Of a stretch of 64,000 bases of DNA, positions 46,430 to 56,400 are shown one piece after another. This DNA is from Ignavibacteriota bacterium (GTDB taxonomy: Bacteria > Bacteroidota > Ignavibacteria > Palsa-1295), in the NCBI GenBank assembly GCA_003151825.1, contig PLYO01000029.1, positions 1 to 64,000 on the forward strand, read 5' to 3'. The notes below the pieces were generated by a model. That model made no database searches, was not told where the DNA came from, and was given only the letters and a program-made list of their open reading frames with translations. Both the position numbers and the translations under genes were made by a program. Position 1 is the first letter of the stretch. Each line of letters begins with the position of its first letter.

Positions 46430-49400
46430 ATGAGGTCGCTTTTAATTCTCTCCGCAATAATAGCTCAGGCTTTTGCTTGTGCCACGGGTTTCGCGCAAAC
46501 GCGCGCCGGAGCCGCGCCCGAACGACAAGGGATCATTCTCATTAGAGTAAGTCCTTCGATGGATAGCGCGATCGGCGCGGTGTTTTATGGAACTCGTCCC
46601 GTGGGCGATCCCGCGTTTTCGCATAGCGATATTAATCAGTCCATTCTGAGCGGGGATAGCCTGATTCATGCGCTTCTGAAATTGCCGGGTGCGTTGCACG
46701 GCCTACAATTGCGCCCATTTATTCCGACGCACAGCGTTGCCTTCGAAGATATTCGTGAACGTTCGAACCCACAGTTGTTTCAAGGCCCTACGTATTCGAT
46801 TGTAAATTCAAACGATTCACTCAGCACTCAGCACTCAGCACTCAGCACTTTACTCCGCTCTTCAGAATCGAACATTGCGCATTGGTTCGCGCTCTATTAT
46901 TCTGATTCGATTTCGGGCGACCGCGCTGTAGCTTATGTGCGGAAATCCTCGCTCATTCAGCTTGCAGAGCCGAAATACATTCGTGAGCAGTTCGGTGTTC
47001 CAATTTATACTCCGAACGATCCGGACGTTCCTCAGCAATATGCGCTTCAGATGATGAATTGTTTTGAGGCGTGGGATGTCGTCCGGTGCGATTCTACTAT
47101 GATCGTAGCCGATGATGACGTCGGCACCGATTGGACACACGAAGATCTTGCGGCCTCGATCTATGAGAATCCGGGTGAAATCGGTCTCGACAAAAATGGC
47201 GTGGATAAACGCTACAACGGCATCGATGACGATAGCAACGGCTATATCGACGATTGGCATGGCTGGGATTTCGGAGGTGCGAATGGCGTAGCACCGGATA
47301 ACAATCCCATGCCCGGCGCTGGAATTGATCACGGCACGCAAACAGCTGGCATTCTTGCCGCCACCGGCAATAATGAGATTGGAATTGCCGGTGTTGCGTT
47401 CGGCGCCCGCCTTATTCCGATAAAGGTCAGTTGCGACGTTTGCGAATATCTCGATTTTGGATTTGAAGGCATCATGTATGCCGCCGACATGCGTGCGAAA
47501 TTAGTGAATTGTTCCTGGGGTGGCTCTGGGCGTTCCGATGCGGAGCAGGATGTCATTAATTATGCGTATGCCAAGGACTGTGCCGTTGTGGTGGCTGCCG
47601 GGAATAATGGAGTCTATCAGGATTTTTATCCTGCCAGCTACAATAATGTCCTTTCCGTCGCGGCGATCGATCAGAATCGCAATAATGCGAGTTTTTCCAA
47701 TTTCAATACTCATGTGGATGTATCTGCTCCCGGTGTCGCCGTGATGAGCACTATTCCGGGTAATGGTTATACAGCTGATCCGCAACACGCTAACGGGACC
47801 AGCTTTGCTTCGCCGAACACGGCCGGTGTGGTCGCCCTCGTCCGGCAGCGATTTCCAAACTGGATGGCCGGTCAGGCGATGCAGCAAGTTCGCGTGACGG
47901 GCAATCCGGAACTCGGTCTCGATAGCAATCAGATTTATTTTGAAGGGCATGGCGAGGTCGATGCATTTCAAGCCGTGACGGATACGAATACCTTCTCAGC
48001 GCGAGTCGATACATTCTCGATTGCGGACGAGAAGGGAACAGGAAGTTTTCAACCGGGCGAAAGCGGCTCGATTATCGTTCGCGCCATGAATTATCTCAAG
48101 CCGCTTTCGAATCTGAAGGCGAAAGTCGAACTTGTGAGCATCCCCGGCATAACCGGCGCAAATTATGTCACGCTTGAGGATAGTGTCGTTACCTTTGGCG
48201 CGGTCGGAACGCTTCAAACGATTTCGAATCCATTAGCCACGCTTCGTCTTACCGTGGCGGGTAACGTTCCCGATAGTACCCATGTGCTCCTGCGGCTTTT
48301 CTTTTACGATTCTACCGTCGGTTACACTTCCGTGGGCGGACACTGGGGCGATTACGATTACATCAGCTTTATTATTAATCCTTCGTATCTCGATCTCGAT
48401 ACGAATAATATCACGGCCACGTTTTCGTCCACCGGGAGCATTGGGTATAACGATCCGACAAATAACACCGAAGGCTCCGGATTGTCATGGCGCAACCCTC
48501 CCAACCCGGTTTCGGTATTGGCCGGGTTAGTGCTTGGCGATAATAGCGACGGCGCCGGACTGATGGTGGGAACCGATTCGATCCACGTCGTCGATGTCGT
48601 TTTTAATCCGGGCGGAAACGCCGATGCCGATCTAACGCCGCAACGGAACATCCATTATGCCGAACCACCGGATCGCATCAATGCGGCACAGGAGCTTGCA
48701 TTCTCGATGACAGACAGCCTCGCCGACTCTTCCGTCATGGTTGGACTCAACGCATCTTGTCAGGCGTATGAGTTCACGCAAGGTCTTGCGGCGAATGCCA
48801 TCGTTGCAAAATATGTGTTTCGAGCGAGACCGGGGGGATTACTCGCCGCGAGCGACAGCGCCGCAGCCGCGCTCTTTTTCGATTGGGATATTAGTTCCGC
48901 CGGCTTAAATAATATGACTTTTTTCGACTCGGCAGTTTCGAGCGCTCTCACGTATTCTTTGGACCCGAATTATCCCTATATCGGCATGAAGCTTCTTTCG
49001 GCGCTGCCGGCCGGGGCGGAACTAAATTATCACGCTATTAAGAACGATAGTTCGCAAGGCGATATAAACTTTTATAGCAATTATTCAAGGCCGGCAAAAT
49101 GGCTCAGCATGACCGAGTATTATCCCATCGCCGGGCCGGGAGACATATCGCATACCTTCGGCCTAAAAAATATGCCGATCCATTCGCAGGATTCCGTAGA
49201 AATGACCGTTGTCATTGCGCTGGCGGAGAATACGCAATTGCTTCAGCAAACCATCGGCGAAGTGGACTCGCTATGGACGCAAACAGCAGGTGTCGGGCTG
49301 GAAGCACCCGCGTGGGCCGGTGCTTCCAGCCCGGCTTTAGAAGTGTTTCCGAATCCGTTTCGAAGCACGCTGCATATCGCGTGGGATGAAAATGGCCCGG

Positions 49401-49564
49401 CAACACTCACGATTTACGATGCGATCGGGCGCGTCATTGTTTCAAAAAGCGTGACCGGCAGCCAATTCGATTTCTCGCCGCCGGACATTCCATCCGGGTT
49501 TTACGTTATCGATGTTGCTGTTGGTGGGACGCATTTGCGCCGGCAGGTGGTGGCTTCGAAATAG
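46430..49564 (+). CDS. Subtilisin-like (S8) secreted peptidase with T9SS C-terminal domain
   Basis: MIVADDDVGTDWTHEDL, GIDHGTQTAGILAATGNNEIGIAGVAF, NGTSFASPNTAGVVALVRQ; C-term VFPNPFRSTLHIAWDENGPATLTIYDAIGRVI. Confidence 0.93.
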   Translation: MRSLLILSAIIAQAFACATGFAQTRAGAAPERQGIILIRVSPSMDSAIGAVFYGTRPVGDPAFSHSDINQSILSGDSLIHALLKLPGALHGLQLRPFIPTHSVAFEDIRERSNPQLFQGPTYSIVNSNDSLSTQHSALSTLLRSSESNIAHWFALYYSDSISGDRAVAYVRKSSLIQLAEPKYIREQFGVPIYTPNDPDVPQQYALQMMNCFEAWDVVRCDSTMIVADDDVGTDWTHEDLAASIYENPGEIGLDKNGVDKRYNGIDDDSNGYIDDWHGWDFGGANGVAPDNNPMPGAGIDHGTQTAGILAATGNNEIGIAGVAFGARLIPIKVSCDVCEYLDFGFEGIMYAADMRAKLVNCSWGGSGRSDAEQDVINYAYAKDCAVVVAAGNNGVYQDFYPASYNNVLSVAAIDQNRNNASFSNFNTHVDVSAPGVAVMSTIPGNGYTADPQHANGTSFASPNTAGVVALVRQRFPNWMAGQAMQQVRVTGNPELGLDSNQIYFEGHGEVDAFQAVTDTNTFSARVDTFSIADEKGTGSFQPGESGSIIVRAMNYLKPLSNLKAKVELVSIPGITGANYVTLEDSVVTFGAVGTLQTISNPLATLRLTVAGNVPDSTHVLLRLFFYDSTVGYTSVGGHWGDYDYISFIINPSYLDLDTNNITATFSSTGSIGYNDPTNNTEGSGLSWRNPPNPVSVLAGLVLGDNSDGAGLMVGTDSIHVVDVVFNPGGNADADLTPQRNIHYAEPPDRINAAQELAFSMTDSLADSSVMVGLNASCQAYEFTQGLAANAIVAKYVFRARPGGLLAASDSAAAALFFDWDISSAGLNNMTFFDSAVSSALTYSLDPNYPYIGMKLLSALPAGAELNYHAIKNDSSQGDINFYSNYSRPAKWLSMTEYYPIAGPGDISHTFGLKNMPIHSQDSVEMTVVIALAENTQLLQQTIGEVDSLWTQTAGVGLEAPAWAGASSPALEVFPNPFRSTLHIAWDENGPATLTIYDAIGRVIVSKSVTGSQFDFSPPDIPSGFYVIDVAVGGTHLRRQVVASK
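46818..46848 (+). repeat. Heptanucleotide tandem repeat CACTCAG x4 in the subtilase CDS
   Basis: cactcag cactcag cactcag cactcag cac. Confidence 0.9.
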
Positions 49565-49661
49565 GTTTTTCAAGCGCAACCAATTTTTCGCCGTATATTA
49601 GATAAATTTTGATAGGCACCTATTTATATTTCATAAGCACCCATTTAGGAGAAAATACACT

Positions 49662-50150
49662 ATGGCATTTAGCATTAACAGGGCAACATTAGTAGGAAAC
49701 GCGGGCAAAGACGCCGAAATTCGTTATACGGGTTCGGGCAAACCGGTCGCATCGTTCTCGGTAGCGACGACCGATAGCTGGACCGACAAGGCTTCCGGCC
49801 AAAAGCAAGAGCGCACGGACTGGCATAACGTCGTCGCGTGGAACTGGCTCGCGGAGTATTGCAACGAAAACGTAAAAAAAGGAAAGCGAGTGTTGGTCGA
49901 AGGCCGCATCCAGACCCGCAGCTACGAAGATAAAGACGGTGTAAAAAAATACGTCACCGAGATCGAAGCTTCGACAGTGATGACGATGGAGCGAACCGCT
50001 GCGGGAAATAGCGGAGGTCCGTCCCCATCGGGATCGTACAATCGCACGGAGAATTCTTCTTCTCGCCCGGCGAGCCAGCCTGCCGCCGGCCCCGCTCCCG
50101 TGCCCGAATACGAGCCGCAGGAAGCGCCCGTGGACGATCTGCCGTTTTGA
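49662..50150 (+). CDS. ssb: Single-stranded DNA-binding protein
   Basis: INRATLVGNAGKDAEIRYTGSGKPVASFSVATTDSW...DWHNVVAW; acidic tip DDLPF. Confidence 0.97.
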   Translation: MAFSINRATLVGNAGKDAEIRYTGSGKPVASFSVATTDSWTDKASGQKQERTDWHNVVAWNWLAEYCNENVKKGKRVLVEGRIQTRSYEDKDGVKKYVTEIEASTVMTMERTAAGNSGGPSPSGSYNRTENSSSRPASQPAAGPAPVPEYEPQEAPVDDLPF

Positions 50151-50158
50151 TTATCCAT

Positions 50159-50227
50159 GTAGTGGCGCGGTTTCCGCGCCTGCCACTCGTTGGGACCAAA
50201 GCGCTGGCGGGGGAACCCCGCCACTAC
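50159..50227. repeat. Pair of GTAG-headed REP-like hairpins after ssb
   Basis: GTAGTGGCGCGGTTTCCGCGCCTGCCAC and inverted gctggcgggggaaccccgccactac. Confidence 0.75.
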
Positions 50228-50231
50228 AAGT

Positions 50232-50669
50232 TTATCGATTGATCTTCCAGACGAGATAAATTACCACGGCGATATTGATGGCAAGGATGGCTATCTTGAA
50301 GGCGTCCGGTCTGCGAAATATTTCGTAAATTTCGATGGGTAGGAACGATGCGGTGGTGATGGCGGTAAAATACTCCGCCCAGCGTTTTTGCATCAGGAGT
50401 CCAATGCCCTCGGTCATAAACAGCGCGGCATAGAAGAGCGCGCCTGCGCTTACCAGCTCGATGCGGCCGTTGGTTGCGATGCCCACCATGTTGGTCAGCC
50501 GCGTGAGCGCGCGGAAATGCGCGTCCCCGCTTAATTGCGTGATGCGGTGCAGTGTTTCGCCGCGCATTTTTCCATCGAGCAGCGATAGCCCGCCCAGCGC
50601 GACCGCAAGCAGTGTTGTGGCTTTCGCAAGCTTGAAAATGGCAATTAGCAGCAGGCCGTGATCGCGCAT
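50232..50669 (-). CDS. DUF2127-like membrane protein
   Basis: GLLLIAIFKLAKATTLLAVALGGLSLL...YFTAITTASFLPIEIYEIFRRP. Confidence 0.8.
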   Translation of the reverse strand: MRDHGLLLIAIFKLAKATTLLAVALGGLSLLDGKMRGETLHRITQLSGDAHFRALTRLTNMVGIATNGRIELVSAGALFYAALFMTEGIGLLMQKRWAEYFTAITTASFLPIEIYEIFRRPDAFKIAILAINIAVVIYLVWKINR

Positions 50670-50678
50670 GATTTATCA

Positions 50679-51385
50679 GTCCCGGAGGGACGGTATGTCG
50701 GTAGCCGGTGACGTAAGTCACCGGGTGCTTGTGGATGATTGTGTTTCAAGTCCCGGAGGGACGGCATGTTCATTGCCCATCCGTCGGTAAAATTCAAAAA
50801 GGTAATCCGCTTTGAATTCGATCTCCAATGCTTTCAATAACTCGATGTATTCTTCTTCAAAGGTCTTCACTCGATGATGTTCCTGTTGGTTGAGGACATA
50901 TCGAATTACTTCCATCTTTTGCGATTTGGAATGCGAGAAAACTCCATAACCTTCCTGCCATTCGAACCGGCCATGAAAAACCCCCCGCTCATTGATAAAG
51001 CGGGAGCTGTTCGCTTTTATGGCCTGAATGAATTTCGCGGGTGCGATCATCGGGTGCAAGCTTACGAAAAGATGAACGTGGTCTGTAACGCTTCCAATCG
51101 CTAAAAGCTTAGGTGAATGCTCGAAATTAGCGACGATGCCAGCAATGTATTTGTGAAGCTCTTCACGAAAATCATCGCGGAGAAGGTTTTCGCGGCCCTT
51201 TGGCGCAAAAATAAAATGAAGTAAAATCGATGCGTGTGTCGATCCCATTATATTTTTTTGTTTGATAAAACGAATGCAAAGTTACGACGTAAGAACATGC
51301 CGTCCCTCCGGGACTTGGTGTTCGATGCCGCTTGCCTCCGGTGACTTACGTCACCGGCTACCGACATGCCGTCCCTCCGGGACTA
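50679..51385 (-). mobile_element. RAYT-1 with flanking ~90-bp inverted REP/BIME arms
   Basis: Left arm 50679-50768 (agtcccggagggacggtatgtcggtagccggtgacgtaagtcaccggg...agtcccggagggacggcatg) is an imperfect inverted repeat of right arm 51296-51385. Confidence 0.85.
50718..51248 (-). CDS. REP-associated tyrosine (Y1, IS200-like) transposase RAYT-1
   Basis: ILLHFIFAPKGRENLL...VTDHVHLFVSLHP (HUH-like HVH)...NERGVFHGRFEWQEGYGVFSHSKSQKMEVIRYVLNQQEHH. Confidence 0.9.
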   Translation of the reverse strand: MGSTHASILLHFIFAPKGRENLLRDDFREELHKYIAGIVANFEHSPKLLAIGSVTDHVHLFVSLHPMIAPAKFIQAIKANSSRFINERGVFHGRFEWQEGYGVFSHSKSQKMEVIRYVLNQQEHHRVKTFEEEYIELLKALEIEFKADYLFEFYRRMGNEHAVPPGLETQSSTSTR

Positions 51386-52354
51386 CGTTGCCAGCACCTT
51401 CGCCAATTGAAACAAGCTTAAATCTAATTCTTTTTTGCGCGTCGCAACGTCGGCAAGCGGGGTGCGGACGATTTGGCCGTTTACAATGCCAATAAGCACC
51501 CCATGGATATCCTGCGCGATGCACTCGATGGCGGCAACGCCAAAGCGCGCGGCGAGAATGCGGTCCGAAGCGCTGGGAACTCCGCCGCGCTGGACGTGCC
51601 CCAATATCGTCGTGCGGATCGTGAACCCGGCCATGTCCGGGTGCTCGTAAATGGCCTTGGTAAGTTCGCTCGCATTGTAGGCCGCGCCTTCGGCCACGAC
51701 GACGAGCGCGTGCGATTTTCCCCTTCGATACGCGCTTAAAATATCGCGGGTCACATCGTCCGGGTTCATTTCGACTTCCGGAATCACAACGGTCTCCGCG
51801 CCGCCGGCAATGCCGCAGACAAGCGCGAGATACCCGCACTCGCGCCCCATGACTTCCACTAAGACCGCCCGCCGGTGCGAGGATGCGGTAACTTTTAATC
51901 GGTCGATCGCTTCCAAAGCGATGTTCGTTGCCGTATCCACGCCGAGCGTGATGTCCGAGCCATACACATCGTTATCGATCGTCGAGGCGATGCCCACGAC
52001 GGGAAATCCGAGCTTCGAAAGCTCGTACGCGCCAATCTGCGAGCCATTGCCGCCGATCACAATAAGCGCGTCAATGCTATTGTCACGCAAAATTTTGAGC
52101 GCGCGCTCGCGCGCGGCGGGCTGGCGGAATTGCTCGCTCCGCGAGCTTCCTAAAAAAGTTCCGCCGAGCTGGATGATACCGCCCACGTCGCGGGCGAGCA
52201 ACTTACGGAACGTGCCCGCGAGCAGGCCGTCGTAGCCGTTCGGCACGCCGAACATTTTCATCTCTTTCTCGCTGCCCGCACGGACGACGGCGCGGATCGC
52301 TGCGTTCATTCCCGGCGCGTCCCCGCCGCTGGTCAATACTGCTATTCTATTCAT
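51383..52354 (-). CDS. pfkA: ATP-dependent 6-phosphofructokinase
   Basis: RIAVLTSGGDAPGMNAAIRAVVR, IVIGGNGSQIGAYEL, VGIASTIDNDVYGSDITLGVDTA. TAG stop is the TAG of a REP GTAG head. Confidence 0.97.
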   Translation of the reverse strand: MNRIAVLTSGGDAPGMNAAIRAVVRAGSEKEMKMFGVPNGYDGLLAGTFRKLLARDVGGIIQLGGTFLGSSRSEQFRQPAARERALKILRDNSIDALIVIGGNGSQIGAYELSKLGFPVVGIASTIDNDVYGSDITLGVDTATNIALEAIDRLKVTASSHRRAVLVEVMGRECGYLALVCGIAGGAETVVIPEVEMNPDDVTRDILSAYRRGKSHALVVVAEGAAYNASELTKAIYEHPDMAGFTIRTTILGHVQRGGVPSASDRILAARFGVAAIECIAQDIHGVLIGIVNGQIVRTPLADVATRKKELDLSLFQLAKVLAT

Positions 52355-52384
52355 TGGCTACAAAAATACGGAATTATCGCCGCG

Positions 52385-53281
52385 TCACGGCGCTGCCGCG
52401 CCGTGCGACCCAGCGCAGCCGCTAACGCGGCGGGGAACAAATGCATCATTTCCCCGCAGCGGAGCCGCTTCGCTACGTAGCCCGGCGTGGCAACGCCGGG
52501 AAATCGTGCGCCGGGGGATGCGCGGATGCGCCGGCAATGGGAACCGCCACATTCACGGCGATATTAAAATTAAATCCATATTCTGCTGAATACGGGAGTC
52601 CCAGCATCGCGAAGATGCGCAGAATTTCTTCCTGAAACGTCTCTTTTTTGTGATGCGCTTTCTGATTCAGCACATAGCGTTTCACCGCCGGCACCTGCGA
52701 TTTCGAATACGTGAACGCGCCGTATTCTGTCTGCCACGCGAAGCGGCCTCGAACGAGGTGCTCCTCATTCACCATGTGGGATGAATTCGATTTGATGTCT
52801 CGCACCAAATCCGAGATACATTGCGACGGATGCAGGCGCAGCAAAATATGAATATGGTCCGGCATCCCGCCGATGGCGATGACCTCATGCTTGCGGTTAT
52901 TGACGATAGCGATAATATAGGGATATAATCGTTCCTCGAGTTCCCGATCAATCAGGGCATCCCGATGCTTGACGGCGAAAACAAGCTGAACGAATAGCTG
53001 GGTGTAATTGGCCATGATGGATAATGATAAATGAACTACGAAAATACGAAATTTATCGCGCGCGTCACAGCGATGCGGCGTTTCGTTTCCAGCGCGGGGG
53101 GAATGGGGGGATTGGATTCCGCCGCGCGTTTCCCGGTGTTGCCACGCCATTTCCCGGCGCTGCCGCGCCGGGCTACGCAGCGAAGCGGCTCCGCCGCAGG
53201 AAATAATGCATTTGTTCCACGCCGCATTTGCTCCCGCCGCGTGAGCGGCTGCGCTGGGTAGCACGGCGTGGCAACGCCGTG
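52385..53281 (-). mobile_element. RAYT-2 with flanking ~120-bp inverted REP/BIME arms
   Basis: Left arm 52385-52503 and right arm 53148-53281 are inverted copies, e.g. cccagcgcagccgctaacgcggcgggg...cggagccgcttcgctacgtagcccggcgtggcaacgccggg. Confidence 0.85.
52473..53015 (-). CDS. REP-associated tyrosine (Y1, IS200-like) transposase RAYT-2
   Basis: MANYTQLFVQLVFAVKHRDALI...GMPDHIHILLRLHP (HIH)...VRGRFAWQTEYGAFTYSKSQVPAVKRYVLNQKAHH; ATG at 53015. Confidence 0.9.
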   Translation of the reverse strand: MANYTQLFVQLVFAVKHRDALIDRELEERLYPYIIAIVNNRKHEVIAIGGMPDHIHILLRLHPSQCISDLVRDIKSNSSHMVNEEHLVRGRFAWQTEYGAFTYSKSQVPAVKRYVLNQKAHHKKETFQEEILRIFAMLGLPYSAEYGFNFNIAVNVAVPIAGASAHPPAHDFPALPRRAT

Positions 53282-53342
53282 AAGGCCGGGAATATTACGC
53301 TCCTATTTTCCCGGATTTCACCACACCGCCCGTTTTTTTTCG

Positions 53343-53350
53343 TATATTTG
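53343..53350 (+). promoter_or_regulatory. Candidate Bacteroidetes-type -7 box TATATTTG
   Basis: Matches TAnnTTTG, 78 nt upstream of the ATG at 53428. Confidence 0.45.
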
Positions 53351-53427
53351 TATTCGGATGTTACCCCGGCCAGACGATTTGCCGGGTGAAAACCTCTTTT
53401 TCGACCTAATTTTAATCATTTAAAATC

Positions 53428-56400
53428 ATGAAAAATCGATTACTTCCTTCCTTCGCGGCTCTGGCCGTGCTTCTTTTCCTTCTTCCGTTAGCTTCTAACG
53501 CGCAAACGCCAGCCGGATCGACGATCTCAGCTCCGACGGTAACACCGTTGCTATCTCAAAACTTTAGCGGGGCTACGTTCCCGCCGACCGGATGGTCTGC
53601 TACCAACACGGCTGCCGGCAATCAAACCACTTATGCGGCATCCTCGGTGGCTTGGTACCATAGCACCGCCGGCAACGGTGGCACCGGCGGTGGCACCTAC
53701 GGCTCCGCCGTCGCAAATGGAATGTGCGCTTATAGCTACTTATGCTATGATAATGCCCCTCCGTACACATACAATGGATACTATATCGGCGCAATTACTC
53801 TGACTGGGCCGACGGTTAGCCTCGCAAGTTTCCCGGCTGCCGATTCGCAATTTATCGATTTCGACGCGTTCATCCCCACTAATGCTTATGAGTCAGGCAA
53901 TAATGCCAATCTCGGATCCACTTTCACTGTAATGAATGGGGCTTCCTCGTTGTCTTCATACAGTGTAACGACGTTCGCTAACGGCACGACCGGTAACACC
54001 GGCATTACGGCCCCGAGCGATCCCGCGAACTATACGGCGTCAACGTATTGGAAACACTTCCACATTGCCATTCCTAAAGGTACAAGCTCGCTCTCTCTCG
54101 CCTTCAATTATAACATGGTTTACACGGCAGGGTGTTATTATACCTACTTTTACGCAGACAATTTCGGCGTTACTAATGTTGTGGTCTCGGACTACCACTA
54201 CGCTACCATGACCGTGAACGGGCCTACAACGCTCAACTTCGGAACAGTGCCCTTTCAGCAGCCGGCCGGCCCGTATTATTGCGACCTCACCTGCCCCGGC
54301 ACGAACTCGGCTTCAATATCTCTCGTCAATTATGCTATTAGCGGCGCAAACCCCGGCGACTTCACGCTGACTCGCACGCCCGCCTCAATTGCGGTGGGAG
54401 CAAATGATTCCGTTGGCGTATTGTACACGCCTCAGGGGACCGGCTCGCGTTCCGCAACTCTAACTTTCAGTTTGAACGGGACACCCCCGGGAAATGTCAC
54501 CGTTTTGCTTTCAGGTACGGGAGTCGCTCCAACGGTCAAGTATAGCTCGACGGCGATGTTTCGCGGGGTCAGTACGGAGCTTACCGATACATCGGGCACG
54601 CAGTATCTTTACGTGAATTCCACGGGCGCGGTGGCGCTGACGGTTCAAAGCGTCAGTATCGTCGGTTTGGATGCAAGCGCTTATCTCATCACCCATGTGC
54701 CCGCAGGCTCCATCGCTGCCGGAGGGGTGGATTCGATCGGGGTTCGGTTCTTCCCGGACTTGGAAGGCGTTCCAAGCGCTCAGATGGTGATTAAAACTAA
54801 TGCGTCGAATCTTCCGATAGACACGGTCAAGCTGAGCGGCATTGGCATCCTGCCGCACCTTTCTATAAGCAGCAGTAATGCGCCGTCGGTTAGTTCTGCC
54901 TCCCAATATCTGGCCGTGAGTTTCGATTCGGTGACCATGGGGACGGACTCGTGCCTGTCGCTTGTATTGACGAACCCGGGTTCGGACACGGTGGCCATCG
55001 AGTCAAATTATTTTGCGAGCGCGGATCCGGATTTCAGCTTCACTCCGCTGACAGGAAAGGCGGACACGCTCATCGCTCCGGGAGGGTCGCAAATGATACA
55101 AGTATGCTTCAATCCGGTTGGGCAAGGCTACCGCACGGCCACGCTCCGAATCGTGACGAGTATCCCGCCCGATAAAACGGTTGCGGCACTCGATACGAAT
55201 TCGTATGCCGTGGTGTTCATCGGCACGGGCGTGCCGGTGGGGCATCTTGCGATCACTGGTCGCTCGAATGGGACTACGCCCATTACCACGCCGGCTTGCG
55301 TGACCGACACGTTCTGGAATACGGGCGCGGCGAGTCTGACGCTTGACACCATCACGTTCACGGGCGCGAACGCAGCCGATTTTTCCGGCACGCCGCAGGT
55401 GTTTCCAGTCGTGATTCAGGCAAATTCATTCTGGCCGTATCAGGTCTGCGCGACGCCGCACGATACGGGCACCGAAATCGCCGTGCTGACAGGTGTTGCC
55501 TCGATCGGCGTACCGGCGCTGCAATTGGCTACGTTTAACCTTTCCGTCTATGGGACGAAAGTCGCGGATACGCTTGTGGTTACCGTGCCCTTCACTACGC
55601 CTGTCTGCGGCACGGATACGGCGACGATCACGGTCACGAATACCGGCAATGTAGCCGCCGCGTATCAGGCGTCGGTCGCCGGTGGCACGAATCCGGCCGA
55701 TTTCACGGTCGTTCTTCCGGTTACATCTCCATCGGAGTCCGGCGGCGGCGTAGCGACCTTCAAAGTGGCGTTCACCCCGACGACAGCCGGTAACGAGACG
55801 ACTAACTTCAATATCGCCGGCGGCGGCAATGGTACGCTCGTGCTAACGGCTACGGGCGGCGCGGCCACGATCGCGGGTTCCGGGACTGCTCCGAACGTCG
55901 GCGTTGGCGCTCCTGCCGAGATATTCACTGCCAAAATCGACAATACGGGAACCTGCCCGTGGACTCCGGGTCCGGCCGTCGCTCTCAGCCCGTTTACGTA
56001 TGTGGGCGGTGGCACGACTCCGATCGCTCCGGGCGGGAGTACTACAGACACCTTCTCATTGGCTACGGCAGTCGCCGGCAACTATATGAACGAGCCGGTG
56101 AGTTTCCCCACTGCGGTTGGAACCTCGCTTCCGGCGGCCAATGTCACGCTTTCGGGGGTGGTATTTTCGGCGGATGTTCAGCCGATTTCCTCGATAGGCG
56201 GCTATAGCCTCGATCAAAATTATCCGAATCCGTTCGGCGGCGAAAGCACTGTGGATCTCACGCTTCCCACGGGCGGGACGGTCCAGCTTAACATTATCAA
56301 TGTCGAGGGGCAGGTTGTTGAAAGCGTGCTCGATCGGCATTTCGATGCCGGAACGTTCGAGGTGACGCTCCATGCCGATGCCCTCGCGAGCGGCACGTAT

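Noticed and set aside
50224-50721. 165-aa ORF MTYVTGYRHTVPPGL...
   Set aside because: Reads through a REP arm and antisense/alternate frame of the DUF2127 gene.
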